A stretch of DNA of 64,000 nucleotides from Blautia massiliensis (ex Durand et al. 2017) (GTDB lineage Bacteria > Bacillota > Clostridia > Lachnospirales > Lachnospiraceae): contig NZ_LN913006.1 of assembly GCF_001487165.1 (NCBI RefSeq), positions 1,301,293 to 1,365,292 of the forward strand, in the 5' to 3' direction. Position 1 is the stretch's first letter. Each line of letters starts with the position of its first letter. The notes beneath the pieces are model-generated. The model was not told the DNA's origin. It saw nothing but the letters and a program-made list of their open reading frames with translations, and searched no databases. The translations under genes and the position numbers were made by a program. Below, one piece after another: positions 9,780-18,306 of the stretch.

Positions 9780-9836
9780 ACAAACTTTATGAGGATACCA
9801 GAAGTGTGGAACATTTTATAGGAGGAATCAGAAAAC

Positions 9837-10625
9837 ATGAGTGAAGTCATTGTCATTACATCTGGAAAAGGCGGTGTTGGAAAAACCACCACCGTGGCAA
9901 ATATCGGGACCGGACTGGCTGCCATGGGAAAAAGGGTTGCAGTTGTAGATACCGATATCGGACTCCGAAATCTGGATGTTGTCATGGGACTGGAGAACCG
10001 TATTGTTTATAATCTGGTTGATGTGATCAATGGGAGCTGCCGCCTGAAACAGGCACTGATCCGGGATCGTCGGCATTCAGAACTGTATCTTCTTCCGTCT
10101 GCCCAGACCAAGGACAAAACTGCCGTATCTCCGGAACAGATGATCAAGCTTACCGATGATCTCCGGGAAGAATTCGATTATGTCCTTCTGGATTGTCCGG
10201 CAGGAATTGAACAGGGATTCAAAAATGCAGTAGCCGGAGCGGACCGTGCACTGGTCGTGACCACACCGGAAGTTTCCGCGATCCGGGATGCAGACCGTAT
10301 CATCGGGTTGCTGGAGTCCGGAGGGCTCCGGGATATCCGGCTGATCATCAACCGGCTTCGACCGGAAATGATCGCCAGAGGTGATATGATGTCCGTAGAA
10401 GATGTGTTGGAAATCCTGGCTGTAGATCTGATCGGTGCGATCCTGGATGATGAACAGATCGTGATTTCCACAAATCAGGGAGAACCTTTATCCGGAAAAA
10501 ATTCCCAGGCAGAAGAAGAGTATCGCAATATCTGCCGGAGGCTTATGGGCGAAGAGGTCCCTTATGTTACTGTGCGTCGAAAAAATGGTGTATTTCACCG
10601 TCTTGGCAGCATTTTTCGAAAATAA
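9837..10625 (+). CDS. minD: Septum site-determining ATPase MinD
   Basis: A 262-residue deviant Walker A ATPase: GKGGVGKTT at residues 10-18 with the signature lysine, switch motif VDTDIGLRNLD, and Walker B VLLDCPAGIE. The last residues (VRRKNGVFHRLGSIFRK) form the amphipathic membrane-targeting helix. MinD oscillates with MinE and recruits an inhibitor of FtsZ. The start has AGGAGG eight to nine bases upstream. No minC gene precedes it; the gap to the PBP2 gene is only 57 bases. Confidence 0.95.
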   Translation: MSEVIVITSGKGGVGKTTTVANIGTGLAAMGKRVAVVDTDIGLRNLDVVMGLENRIVYNLVDVINGSCRLKQALIRDRRHSELYLLPSAQTKDKTAVSPEQMIKLTDDLREEFDYVLLDCPAGIEQGFKNAVAGADRALVVTTPEVSAIRDADRIIGLLESGGLRDIRLIINRLRPEMIARGDMMSVEDVLEILAVDLIGAILDDEQIVISTNQGEPLSGKNSQAEEEYRNICRRLMGEEVPYVTVRRKNGVFHRLGSIFRK

Positions 10626-10670
10626 CAGACGCTTTGCTGTCTGACATTTTTCATCACAGGAGGAATGATT

Positions 10671-10910
10671 ATGGGATTTTTCTCCGGGAAAAACCACTCT
10701 GCAGGCTATGCACGCGACAGGATGAAGCTTCTTCTTGTATCGGAACGCATAGACTGTTCTCCACAGATGATGAAGCTTTTACGGAACGATCTGATACATG
10801 CCGTAAAAAAATACGTTGTAATTGATGAACCAGGGGTGACCATACAGATCACACAGGAACCACCTGTTCTGCATGCAGTCATACCCGTACTTAAGAAAAG
10901 AGATGCATAA
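10671..10910 (+). CDS. minE: Cell division topological specificity factor MinE
   Basis: A 79-residue protein. The N-terminal GFFSG resembles the membrane-binding start of MinE, AKDRLKLLLV-like ARDRMKLLLVSER carries the MinD-interacting segment, and the C-terminal half forms the topological specificity domain. It stimulates MinD ATPase and drives pole-to-pole oscillation. ATG 10665 is in frame but only one base from AGGAGG (10658-10663); ATG 10671 has seven-base spacing and is chosen. Confidence 0.92.
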   Translation: MGFFSGKNHSAGYARDRMKLLLVSERIDCSPQMMKLLRNDLIHAVKKYVVIDEPGVTIQITQEPPVLHAVIPVLKKRDA

Positions 10911-10913
10911 TTT

Positions 10914-12089
10914 ATGATTAAACAGTATAAGCTGCGGTTTTACAATTTTCGACTGGTGATCTTTCTCCTGGCGATCAGCTTTATTGGAATTCAGCTTGTA
11001 GGAACAGCTGCCGACTACCTTCGCACACGTCAGCTTCTGGGTGTGATCATCGGTGTAGTCTTTATGCTGATCCTTTCACTGATGGATTATTCCTGGCTGC
11101 TGAATTTTCAATGGATCATGTATGGATTTAATATCGTTATGCTTCTGGCTGTCCGGTTCTTCGGATCCAGCGCCAATGGTGCTGCCAGATGGGTGGATTT
11201 AGGTTTTATCCGTTTCCAGCCTACCGAGCTTTCAAAGATCATCATTATCCTGTTTTTTGCCAAATTTTTTATGGATCATGAGGAAGATCTGAATACCTTA
11301 AAGACTCTGATACAATCAGCTGTCCTTCTGGTCATCCCACTGATGCTGATCTATGTACAGCCGGATATGAAAAACACCATCACCGTAACAGTCCTGTTCT
11401 GTATTCTGATCTACATCGCAGGACTTAGTTATAAGATCATCGGAGGTGTAGCCTTGATCGCGATTCCTCTAGCCATCATCTTTCTGTCCATTATCGTGCA
11501 GCCGGATCAGAAACTGATACAGGATTACCAGAGAAACCGTATCATGTCATTCCTGTATCCGGAGAACGAAGAATACGCAGATGATATTGAACAGCAGAAC
11601 AACTCAAAAACAGCCATCGCCTCCGGAGAGCTTGTGGGACGTGCTTTCAGTAATGACACCAGTGTTACATCCGTAAATGATGGAAACTTTGTTTCTGAGA
11701 ATCAGACCGACTTTATTTTTGCGGTGGCTGGAGAGCAGTACGGATTTATCGGCTGTACTCTGATCGTACTGCTGCTGTTTCTGATCACCTTTGAATGTAT
11801 CCGTATGAGCCTGCGGGCCAAGGATCTTGCCGGTAAGATCATATGCTGCGGTGTTGGAAGCATTGTTTCCATACAGAGCTTCATCAACATCTGTGTTGCT
11901 ACCGGCCTTGCACCAAACACAGGTACTCCGCTTCCTTTTGTAAGCTATGGTCTTACTTCTCTGATCAGTCTGTTTATGGGTATGGGACTTGTTCTCAATG
12001 TAGGACTGCAGAGCAGTGCATATAATAAAGAATTACAGAAAAAAGGTCAGAAATCGGATACCTACTTTCGGAAAGAGGAATACTTATGA
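10914..12089 (+). CDS. rodA: Peptidoglycan polymerase RodA (SEDS family)
   Basis: A 391-residue SEDS glycosyltransferase with about ten transmembrane segments. Family motifs seen: NGAARWVDLGFIRFQPTELSK in the first third, QPDMKNT and the C-terminal TGTPLPFVSYGLTSLIS loop that holds conserved Pro and Ser. It polymerises lipid II into glycan strands and partners with the PBP2 encoded upstream. It begins four bases after minE and its stop overlaps the next start (ATGA), so it is within the same operon. Confidence 0.92.
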   Translation: MIKQYKLRFYNFRLVIFLLAISFIGIQLVGTAADYLRTRQLLGVIIGVVFMLILSLMDYSWLLNFQWIMYGFNIVMLLAVRFFGSSANGAARWVDLGFIRFQPTELSKIIIILFFAKFFMDHEEDLNTLKTLIQSAVLLVIPLMLIYVQPDMKNTITVTVLFCILIYIAGLSYKIIGGVALIAIPLAIIFLSIIVQPDQKLIQDYQRNRIMSFLYPENEEYADDIEQQNNSKTAIASGELVGRAFSNDTSVTSVNDGNFVSENQTDFIFAVAGEQYGFIGCTLIVLLLFLITFECIRMSLRAKDLAGKIICCGVGSIVSIQSFINICVATGLAPNTGTPLPFVSYGLTSLISLFMGMGLVLNVGLQSSAYNKELQKKGQKSDTYFRKEEYL

Positions 12090-13252
12090 CACGTAAAGAA
12101 CCTGTAAAAAATCATATACGTTCTGGCAATCCTTCCAGAGGTCAGGCTTCCCGGGCTGCACATACAGCTTCCAAGGGGACAAAAACAACTTCCATGCCGT
12201 CTGACAGAACTGTTTCTGCCAGACGTAAAGCTCAGAATACCCGGATGAAACGGATGCGTCGTAAAAGGATCCGCAACACCATTTTTCTCCTTCTTCTGCT
12301 GATCGTACTATGCACAGCTGGCGGTTTTGGTGTTTACATGCTGAAGGGCGGAGATTTTTCCACTCCTGCAAATTCTTTCAATGCATTCTCCGAGTTTGAT
12401 AATACTCTGACTTCCAAAGAAGAGCAGCGCGCGGCAGGTTTCGCCCATGATCTCTGTGTTGTTACAAAAGATGTTGCTCTGGATTCTGTCAGTCTGGATG
12501 ACAGCCAGTCCGGTGTGCTTCTGAATCTCAGTGATAAAAAGGTACTCTATGCAAAAGGTGCCTACAACAAGGTTTATCCTGCCAGCATCACAAAGATCAT
12601 GACAGCTATGCTTGCACTGAAATATGGAAACATGGACGATACAGTAACGATCTCACAGGAGAATGTTACCCTGGAATCCGGTTCTCAGGTAGCTGGTTTC
12701 CAGGCGGGAGATCAGGTTACCATGGATCAGCTTCTTCATTGTCTTCTTGTTTATTCTGCCAATGATGCAGCATCTGCCATTGCGGAACATATAGGTGGAT
12801 CAACAGATAAATTTGTAGAGATGATGAACAGCTTTGCTGCAGAACTTGGCTGTACAGGAACTCACTTTACCAATCCCCATGGTCTTCAGGACGAAAATCA
12901 TTATACAACGCCTTATGACATTTATCTGATGCTGAAAGAAGCCTTGAATTATCCGGAGTTTACAGACATCACACAAATGGCATCTTATACAGTTAGCTAT
13001 AAGCATTCCGATGGCTCCGATGCAAGTGCTACCTTACCCGCTACAGATCATTATCTTACCGGAGAGGCAGCAACTCCTAAGGATGTCACTATTCTTGGAG
13101 GAAAAACAGGAACAACCGATAAAGCCGGTAACTGTCTGGCACTTTTAAGCCAGAATGCTTATGGGAAGCCATTTATTTCCATCGTCATGGGTGCGTCCTC
13201 AAAGGATGTTCTTTATCAGGAAATGACATCCTTGCTCCAGAACATCAACTGA
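12086..13252 (+). CDS. D-alanyl-D-alanine carboxypeptidase (PBP5/DacA type)
   Basis: A 388-residue serine peptidase S11. A strongly basic, Ser/Thr-rich cytoplasmic tail of about 65 residues precedes one transmembrane segment (about 67-88). Active-site motifs: SITK (in PASITKIM), SAN (YSANDAA) and KTG (GGKTGTTDKAG). It trims the terminal D-Ala from stem peptides, which limits cross-linking. The N-terminal membrane anchor with a long cytoplasmic tail replaces the usual cleavable signal and C-terminal amphipathic anchor. Last gene of the operon, followed directly by a strong terminator. Confidence 0.9.
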   Translation: MTRKEPVKNHIRSGNPSRGQASRAAHTASKGTKTTSMPSDRTVSARRKAQNTRMKRMRRKRIRNTIFLLLLLIVLCTAGGFGVYMLKGGDFSTPANSFNAFSEFDNTLTSKEEQRAAGFAHDLCVVTKDVALDSVSLDDSQSGVLLNLSDKKVLYAKGAYNKVYPASITKIMTAMLALKYGNMDDTVTISQENVTLESGSQVAGFQAGDQVTMDQLLHCLLVYSANDAASAIAEHIGGSTDKFVEMMNSFAAELGCTGTHFTNPHGLQDENHYTTPYDIYLMLKEALNYPEFTDITQMASYTVSYKHSDGSDASATLPATDHYLTGEAATPKDVTILGGKTGTTDKAGNCLALLSQNAYGKPFISIVMGASSKDVLYQEMTSLLQNIN

Positions 13253-13267
13253 CAGGATTCCATACAA

Positions 13268-13316
13268 AAAAGCAGATCTGTTTGAAATTTTATTTCGCAG
13301 ATCTGCTTTTTTATTC
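13268..13316 (+). terminator. Bidirectional terminator after the mre-min operon
   Basis: AAAAAGCAGATCTG and CAGATCTGCTTTTTT form a near-perfect stem around an AT-rich loop and end in a T run. The A run on the left arm lets it also work for the convergent minus-strand gene at 13329. Confidence 0.88.
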
Positions 13317-13328
13317 TTTTTTTTACAT

Positions 13329-13850
13329 TCAGTTAATTTCTACTGTATCATCGGTGCCATCACTGCCGGTATCTTCGGTCTCACTGCTATCAAGATCCGT
13401 ATCCGAAGTACCACTGTAATCATTGTCATCGACCACTTCACCGGAGCCACTGTCCGGATCTTCATAATTGCCTGCGTCTTCACCGGTTCCATCTGAAGAT
13501 GTATCTGAAGTATCTGCTCCATTGGCTTCACTATCCGTATTGCCGTCGTAAGAATTATCACCTGGATCATAAGTCGGCTCTTCCGTATAGGAATCTCCGT
13601 CCCCAGTATCGTCATAAGAATACGAACTCTCGGGCTCACTGCTGTAGCTGTCCTCTGTATAGATTGGAAAATCCGCATCAGCGGTTCCCTCTGATGTAGA
13701 ATCTGTAACAGGCTCCGCCGCATTATTATCCGGAATAGCAGTAAGATGAGAAACCGTTCCATCCTTTGGGACGACGATATAGATTCCCAGCATCACGATA
13801 CATAATGCCATGGCTAATCCGGCAATCTTCATTTCTTCCATATGTTTCAT
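13329..13850 (-). CDS. Membrane-anchored Ser/Asp/Glu-rich protein of unknown function
   Basis: 173 residues. A single hydrophobic segment (about 9-27, ending IVVPKDG) is followed by roughly 130 residues of low-complexity sequence dominated by Ser, Asp, Glu, Gly, Thr and Tyr, almost without basic residues; no sorting motif is visible. It would place an extended acidic tail outside the membrane. Three Met residues (1, 4, 7) could start it. Downstream it shares the terminator of the mre operon; upstream lies a divergent promoter region. I recognise no family. Low complexity makes homology detection weak, but the hydrophobic start and long open frame argue for a real gene. Confidence 0.65.
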   Translation of the reverse strand: MKHMEEMKIAGLAMALCIVMLGIYIVVPKDGTVSHLTAIPDNNAAEPVTDSTSEGTADADFPIYTEDSYSSEPESSYSYDDTGDGDSYTEEPTYDPGDNSYDGNTDSEANGADTSDTSSDGTGEDAGNYEDPDSGSGEVVDDNDYSGTSDTDLDSSETEDTGSDGTDDTVEIN

Positions 13851-13970
13851 CGCTGATGATCTCCCTGTCGTTTTTTTGTATTATAGCACAGAATCACTCA
13901 TATTTGTAAAACAGCCATGTATTTCTTTTGTTTTTCTGTAACAGTTCCCGAAATTTATTTCGCGATCATA

Positions 13971-13999
13971 TAGACACACTTTCTCTGGGTGTTTATAAT
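13971..13999 (+). promoter_or_regulatory. Candidate promoter for the HD phosphohydrolase - dinB pair
   Basis: TAGACA (13971-13976) and TATAAT (13994-13999) with a 17-base spacer, 47 bases before the start codon of the HD protein. No LexA-like box is visible near it. Confidence 0.6.
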
Positions 14000-14045
14000 A
14001 AATAATCATATTTATTCATAAGCTTAAAGAAAGGCGTAACATTTT

Positions 14046-14594
14046 ATGGGCGACTGCATTACCACATACACTGGAAAACATTTTGATCCGACACATCCGG
14101 ACGAAGAGCTGATCTGCATTGAGGACATTGCACACGCACTTTCTCTTCTATGCCGCGGAAATGGTCATGTAAGGACTTTTTTCTCTGTAGGGCAGCATTG
14201 CATCCTCTGTGCCAAAGAAGCCGAAGCACGTGGCTATTCCGGCCGTCTTATACTGGCGTCCCTTCTTCACGATGCCAGCGAATGTTATATGTCCGATGTT
14301 CCAAGACCATTTAAGAAAAGTCTTCCTGCGTATCGGAAACAGGAGGAAGCTCTTTTAAACATTATCTATCAGAAATATCTGGGATCCGGACTTTCTGACA
14401 TAGAAGAGCAGAAGCTGAAGGAGATCGACAATGACCTGCTCTGGTATGACCTGAAATATCTTCTGAATGAAACACCGGACACTCCAAAACCGGTTGTCCA
14501 TGTTCCGATCCAATACCGGCAATACCCTTTTTCACAGGTAGAAGAGGAATATCGGAACCTTTTTGATCAGCTGTCTGCAAAAATCTGTAAATAG
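14046..14594 (+). CDS. HD-domain phosphohydrolase (YfbR-like)
   Basis: A 182-residue HD superfamily protein. Metal-binding residues seen: His in VGQHCILC, the HD pair in LLHDASECYMSD, and a further Asp in EIDNDLLW. The ECYMSD segment and the opening that refers to a date- or compartment-like TYTGKHFDP are common to the subgroup related to 5'-deoxynucleotidase YfbR. A nucleotide phosphatase role is likely but unproven. It precedes dinB by 42 bases and is probably co-transcribed with it. Confidence 0.8.
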   Translation: MGDCITTYTGKHFDPTHPDEELICIEDIAHALSLLCRGNGHVRTFFSVGQHCILCAKEAEARGYSGRLILASLLHDASECYMSDVPRPFKKSLPAYRKQEEALLNIIYQKYLGSGLSDIEEQKLKEIDNDLLWYDLKYLLNETPDTPKPVVHVPIQYRQYPFSQVEEEYRNLFDQLSAKICK

Positions 14595-14636
14595 ATATAA
14601 CAGACACACTTTATACAATTGAAAGAAGAACCCTAT

Positions 14637-15878
14637 ATGGAACGATTGATTTTTCATGTTGATGTAAACAGTGCTTTTCTTTCCTGGGAAGCAGCAAAAA
14701 GAGTAAAGATGGGACTTCCGGATCTGAGAGACATCCCTTCCTGTATTGGCGGAGACCCCAGTAAACGTACCGGCATCGTTGTCGCCAAGTCCATTCCTGC
14801 AAAAAAATACGGAATCCAGACAGGAGAGCCTATGGCTATGGCTTTTCGCAAATGTCCGAATCTTGTGGCCGTTCCATCTGACTTTGAATTATACGATAAA
14901 TGTTCCAGAGCCTTCAAAAAAATCTGTGGGTCCTATGCACCGGTAATGGAATCCTTTTCCATTGATGAGGTTTTTCTGGATATGACCGGAACCTCCTATA
15001 TTTACCCGGATCCGGTGGCAACTGCCCATGAGCTGAAGGATAAGATCCGTACAGAACTCGGCTTTACCGTAAATATCGGCATCTCCACCAATAAACTTCT
15101 TGCAAAAATGGCCTCTGATTTCGAAAAGCCAGATAAGGTGCATACTTTATTTCCGGAAGAAATCCCTGTAAAAATGTGGCCTCTTCCAGTGAGAGAGCTT
15201 CTTTTTCTTGGCAGATCCTCTGAAAAAAAACTGCAGGACGCAGGGATCAGAACCATCGGAGATCTGGCTCATGAAAAAAAAGCAAAGATACAGGCACTTC
15301 TCGGTGAAAAAGCAGGACAGCAGTTATATCAGTATGCCCGTGGCCTTGATGACTCCCCTGTGAAAGCAAAACCTGATGAAGCAAAAGGATTCAGTCTGGA
15401 AACTACATTTAACGATGATCTGGTCTCACTGGAGCAGGCACTTCCAATCCTGCTGGAACAATGCGATATTCTGGCCGCCCGCATGCGCCGCAAAAAGAAA
15501 AAATGCACCTGCATTTCTGTAACCTTCCGTACCCTGGATTTTCGAAACAAATCTCATCAGACTAAACTGCCAAATGCCACCGATATCACAGAAGAGATTT
15601 ACAGAAATGCCCAAAACCTCTTTCAGGAGTCCTGGATGAGACAGCCACTCCGGCTCCTGGGAGTATCACTGACCGGTCTTACGGATGATTCCTTTGAACA
15701 GCTGTCCTTTTTTGAGGATACTCACAAGAAGGAACGCCAGCAGAAACTGGATGCAGCACTGGATTCCATCCGTCTGAAGTACGGAAACGACAAGGTTACC
15801 CGGGCCAGTATCATGAACAGCACTGCCCGGATCGGAAGGAAAGCAAAAGCACAAATGGAAAATGAAAGAGATCAGTAA
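14637..15878 (+). CDS. dinB: DNA polymerase IV (Y family)
   Basis: A 413-residue translesion polymerase. Catalytic carboxylates are present in HVDVNSAFLSWE near the N-terminus and in FSIDEVFLDMT; the finger/palm regions, the helix-hairpin-helix thumb (GIRTIGDLA) and the little-finger domain follow in order. It copies past damaged bases with low fidelity. An in-frame TTG at 14619 lies before the purine-rich ribosome site; ATG 14637, which begins MERLIFHVD, is preferred. No SOS box was found upstream, in contrast to lexA elsewhere in the window. Confidence 0.93.
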   Translation: MERLIFHVDVNSAFLSWEAAKRVKMGLPDLRDIPSCIGGDPSKRTGIVVAKSIPAKKYGIQTGEPMAMAFRKCPNLVAVPSDFELYDKCSRAFKKICGSYAPVMESFSIDEVFLDMTGTSYIYPDPVATAHELKDKIRTELGFTVNIGISTNKLLAKMASDFEKPDKVHTLFPEEIPVKMWPLPVRELLFLGRSSEKKLQDAGIRTIGDLAHEKKAKIQALLGEKAGQQLYQYARGLDDSPVKAKPDEAKGFSLETTFNDDLVSLEQALPILLEQCDILAARMRRKKKKCTCISVTFRTLDFRNKSHQTKLPNATDITEEIYRNAQNLFQESWMRQPLRLLGVSLTGLTDDSFEQLSFFEDTHKKERQQKLDAALDSIRLKYGNDKVTRASIMNSTARIGRKAKAQMENERDQ

Positions 15879-15915
15879 AGCTTGATTAAAATTACCAGTT
15901 TTTTTCAAAAAGCCC

Positions 15916-15944
15916 TTGCAATTTTATTCACAATGCACTATAAT
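15916..15944 (+). promoter_or_regulatory. Promoter for the small P-loop protein, with flanking direct repeat
   Basis: TTGCAA (15916-15921), 17-base spacer, TATAAT (15939-15944). The 13-mer GCAATTTTATTCA occurs at 15918-15930 over the -35 and again at 15961-15973 just past the start point, 43 bases apart, which suggests an operator pair. Confidence 0.65.
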
Positions 15945-16006
15945 TTGAAGCATATCAATAGCAATTTTATTCAAAATTATTATATGTGTCTAAGGAGGAA
16001 AACAGG

Positions 16007-16426
16007 ATGGTTGAACTGATTGTAGGAAAGAAAGGCAAAGGAAAAACAAAAGTACTGTTAGACAAAGTAAACGGAGCTGTTAAGGACGCCAACGGCAGTA
16101 TTGTTTACTTAGACAAGAGCACCAAGCACATGTATGAGCTGAACAACAAGGTCCGCCTTATCGATGTTTCCGGATTTCCGGTTAAAAATGCGGACGAATT
16201 TGTAGGATTTATCTGTGGTATCCTCTCTCAGGATCATGATCTGGAGCAGGTATATCTGGACAGCTTCCTTACAACAGCCAAGCTTGAAGGAAAGGACGCA
16301 ACCGGAACACTGGATCAGTTAAGTGCCATCGGTGAAACCTTCAAAGTTTCCTTTATTATCAGTATGTCTCTGGATAAAGAAGAAGTTCCGGAAGCATATC
16401 AGGATAAAATTATCTGCGCATTATAA
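16007..16426 (+). CDS. Small orphan P-loop protein of unknown function
   Basis: 139 residues. A Walker A-like GKKGKGKTK sits at residues 6-14, directly after the first strand, and a hydrophobic strand ending in Asp (EQVYLDSF) could serve as Walker B. No further NTPase domains are present, so this is a minimal P-loop domain. Similar short proteins in Lachnospiraceae are sometimes labelled PilT-like or ATP-binding; I see no pilus context. The start is fixed by AAGGAGG at 15992-15998; the earlier in-frame GTG at 15986 would place this ribosome site inside the gene. Monocistronic: own promoter and terminator. Confidence 0.75.
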   Translation: MVELIVGKKGKGKTKVLLDKVNGAVKDANGSIVYLDKSTKHMYELNNKVRLIDVSGFPVKNADEFVGFICGILSQDHDLEQVYLDSFLTTAKLEGKDATGTLDQLSAIGETFKVSFIISMSLDKEEVPEAYQDKIICAL

Positions 16427-16483
16427 TAAAATTGAATATGAACGTCCTATTTTGTACATAAAACATAAAAGAACGTAAATTTT

Positions 16484-16518
16484 TAAAGGGATCTGTCTTC
16501 AGGACGGATTCCTTTTTA
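16484..16518 (+). terminator. Terminator after the small P-loop gene
   Basis: An AAAGG-ATC-GTC arm pairs with GAC-GAT-CCTTT, with minor mismatches and a short TTCAG loop, followed by a T run. Confidence 0.6.
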
Positions 16519-16531
16519 ACTGTAGGAAACT

Positions 16532-16560
16532 TTGTTTATTCTTCATTTCTGTGGTATACT
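16532..16560 (+). promoter_or_regulatory. Candidate promoter of the MYG1-family gene
   Basis: TTGTTT (16532-16537), 17-base spacer, TATACT (16555-16560), 34 bases before the start codon. Confidence 0.5.
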
Positions 16561-16593
16561 GAAGAGCAGAATAAACACACAGGAGCGTTTCAT

Positions 16594-17826
16594 ATGAATC
16601 ATTTACTGGAAAAAATCAAACAAAAAAATGCATCCGCATTCACCCACAGCGGGAAATTTCACGCAGACGATGTTTTTTCTGCCGCTCTGCTTTTATATCT
16701 GAATCCCGAGATTACCATCACACGTGGAAACCAGGTTCCTGAAAACTATGAAGGTCTTGTTTTTGATATTGGCAGAGGACAGTATGATCATCATCAGAAA
16801 AACAGCCGTATCCGCGATAATGGCGTCCCATATGCGGCCTTCGGCCTTCTCTGGGAGAAGCTTGGACCGGAAATCCTAGGTGAGGAACTGGCACTAAAAT
16901 TCGATGAATCCTTTGTCCAGCCTCTGGATATCAATGATAATACCGGTGAAAAAAATGAACTTGCCACACTGATCGGCAATTTTAATCCGGGATGGGATTC
17001 CAAAAGCAGTAATGACGAAGCCTTTTTCCAGGCAGTCAGTGTGGCAGGCATGATCCTGGAAAATAAATTCGAGCGTTACCTTGGAAATGAACGTGCAGAC
17101 AGACGGGTGGAAGAAGTTCTTACAGAACATGCTGCTTCCCTCGCTTCGGGTGATACCCCGGCAGAAAATACCAATATCCTTATACTTCCGGAATTTATTC
17201 CCTGCCAAAAACGCCTTTCGGAAACCAACATTGCTTTTGTGATCTTTCCGTCCAACCGGGGCGGTTACTGTATCCAGCCACAGAAAAAAGAATATTCCAT
17301 GAATTACAAATGCAGTTTTCCTTCTTCCTGGCTTGGCCTGGAAGGCGAGGAGTTATCTTTGGTAACCGGTCTTAAAAGTGCAGCCTTTTGTCATAAAGGA
17401 GGATTTCTCATGACCTGCGGAACCCTTGAGGATTCTGTTCTTGCCTGCAGGAGCAGTCTTGCCGCCTTCCATGAAGAAGCTGTGATCGTAAGCCTTGGCG
17501 GAAATAAAGAAACAGACATGCTACTTCAAAAGCTTCCGGATCTTTCTTCTGCCAGGATCATACATTTGCCGGTTCCCCAATTACCGGAGCTGACTCTGAA
17601 CGGAATCTACGGAGAACTCTCCATGGAAAAGACAGAATGGAAAAGCTTTATAAAAGACAGAATTAAAGAAATCCTCCGCTACAAACCGGAAGCAGTTTTT
17701 GCAGATAATGCCATGTTTTCCCTGTATCCCATCGTTCATGCTCTGCGAAAAAAACATATTCCCGTTCTTACAGCAGTAGAAAAAGACGGACAGAAGCTTC
17801 TGGTACGGATCCCATCCGGTTCTTAA
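16594..17826 (+). CDS. MYG1-family metal-dependent protein
   Basis: 410 residues. The N-terminal two thirds match the MYG1 family (DHH-type phosphoesterase fold): FTHSGKFHADDVFSAALL near the start and the DHH-like VFDIGRGQYDHHQ at about residues 54-66, both likely metal ligands. Eukaryotic MYG1 is a 3'-5' RNA exonuclease; the bacterial role is untested. The last ~130 residues differ in style and may be a separate C-terminal domain. An AGGAG lies eight bases before the ATG. Stands alone with its own promoter. Confidence 0.82.
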   Translation: MNHLLEKIKQKNASAFTHSGKFHADDVFSAALLLYLNPEITITRGNQVPENYEGLVFDIGRGQYDHHQKNSRIRDNGVPYAAFGLLWEKLGPEILGEELALKFDESFVQPLDINDNTGEKNELATLIGNFNPGWDSKSSNDEAFFQAVSVAGMILENKFERYLGNERADRRVEEVLTEHAASLASGDTPAENTNILILPEFIPCQKRLSETNIAFVIFPSNRGGYCIQPQKKEYSMNYKCSFPSSWLGLEGEELSLVTGLKSAAFCHKGGFLMTCGTLEDSVLACRSSLAAFHEEAVIVSLGGNKETDMLLQKLPDLSSARIIHLPVPQLPELTLNGIYGELSMEKTEWKSFIKDRIKEILRYKPEAVFADNAMFSLYPIVHALRKKHIPVLTAVEKDGQKLLVRIPSGS

Positions 17827-17901
17827 AGATCTTAAACATGTAATTAATTGTATTTACAGATATATTCACATTGCGTATTTATACAGAAAGAAGGCATGTT
17901 T

Positions 17902-18132
17902 ATGCGAGAAGAAAAATTTAAAATGGAAAGACAGGGGCTGATACAGGTGGGAGATAAAGTAAAGATCTCCGAATTTCTCTCTGCCACGAACTACAGCTAT
18001 ATCATTGAGCCTGCAGTAGCCATGTCCGGCTGCTACAGAAATGCAGACCGCATCAGATCCAAAGAGGGCATCATCAAAAGCATTGAGCATACGCCACGCG
18101 GCTTTATAGTTACTGCAGAATTTGACGAATAA
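17902..18132 (+). CDS. Small conserved-looking protein of unknown function
   Basis: A 76-residue protein, mixed alpha/beta with a strand-rich C-terminus (REGIIKSIE-like, then TAEFDE). No motif recognised. Starts upstream at 17848 and 17896 are in frame, but GAAAGAAGG at 17886-17894 gives the best spacing to ATG 17902. A clear terminator follows, supporting that the gene is expressed. Confidence 0.6.
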   Translation: MREEKFKMERQGLIQVGDKVKISEFLSATNYSYIIEPAVAMSGCYRNADRIRSKEGIIKSIEHTPRGFIVTAEFDE

Positions 18133-18152
18133 ACATATGTCCATCCGATAAG

Positions 18153-18184
18153 ATCCGGCAATTAGCAATATGCCGGATTTTTCG
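18153..18184 (+). terminator. Terminator after the 76-residue gene
   Basis: ATCCGGCA and TGCCGGAT form an eight-base perfect stem around a ten-base loop, followed by TTTTTC. Confidence 0.85.
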
Positions 18185-18207
18185 CTGAAAAACTGGCTGA
18201 TTTATTC

Positions 18208-18236
18208 TGGATTATATTATAGGAATCTGGTATTAT
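18208..18236 (+). promoter_or_regulatory. Candidate extended -10 promoter for the amylase gene
   Basis: TGGATT, 17-base spacer and TATTAT at 18231-18236 preceded by TGG (extended -10). It leaves a leader of about 60 bases. Confidence 0.45.
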
Positions 18237-18306
18237 AGAGAAGATATTTGTGTAATTTCTCTAATTATCAGGAAATTGCAAATTTTTAGAACAGAGGTGT
18301 AATATT

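Noticed and set aside
13861-14045. SOS box search before the HD-dinB pair
   Set aside because: No CGAAC-N4-GTTCG-like site found, so no claim of LexA control of dinB.
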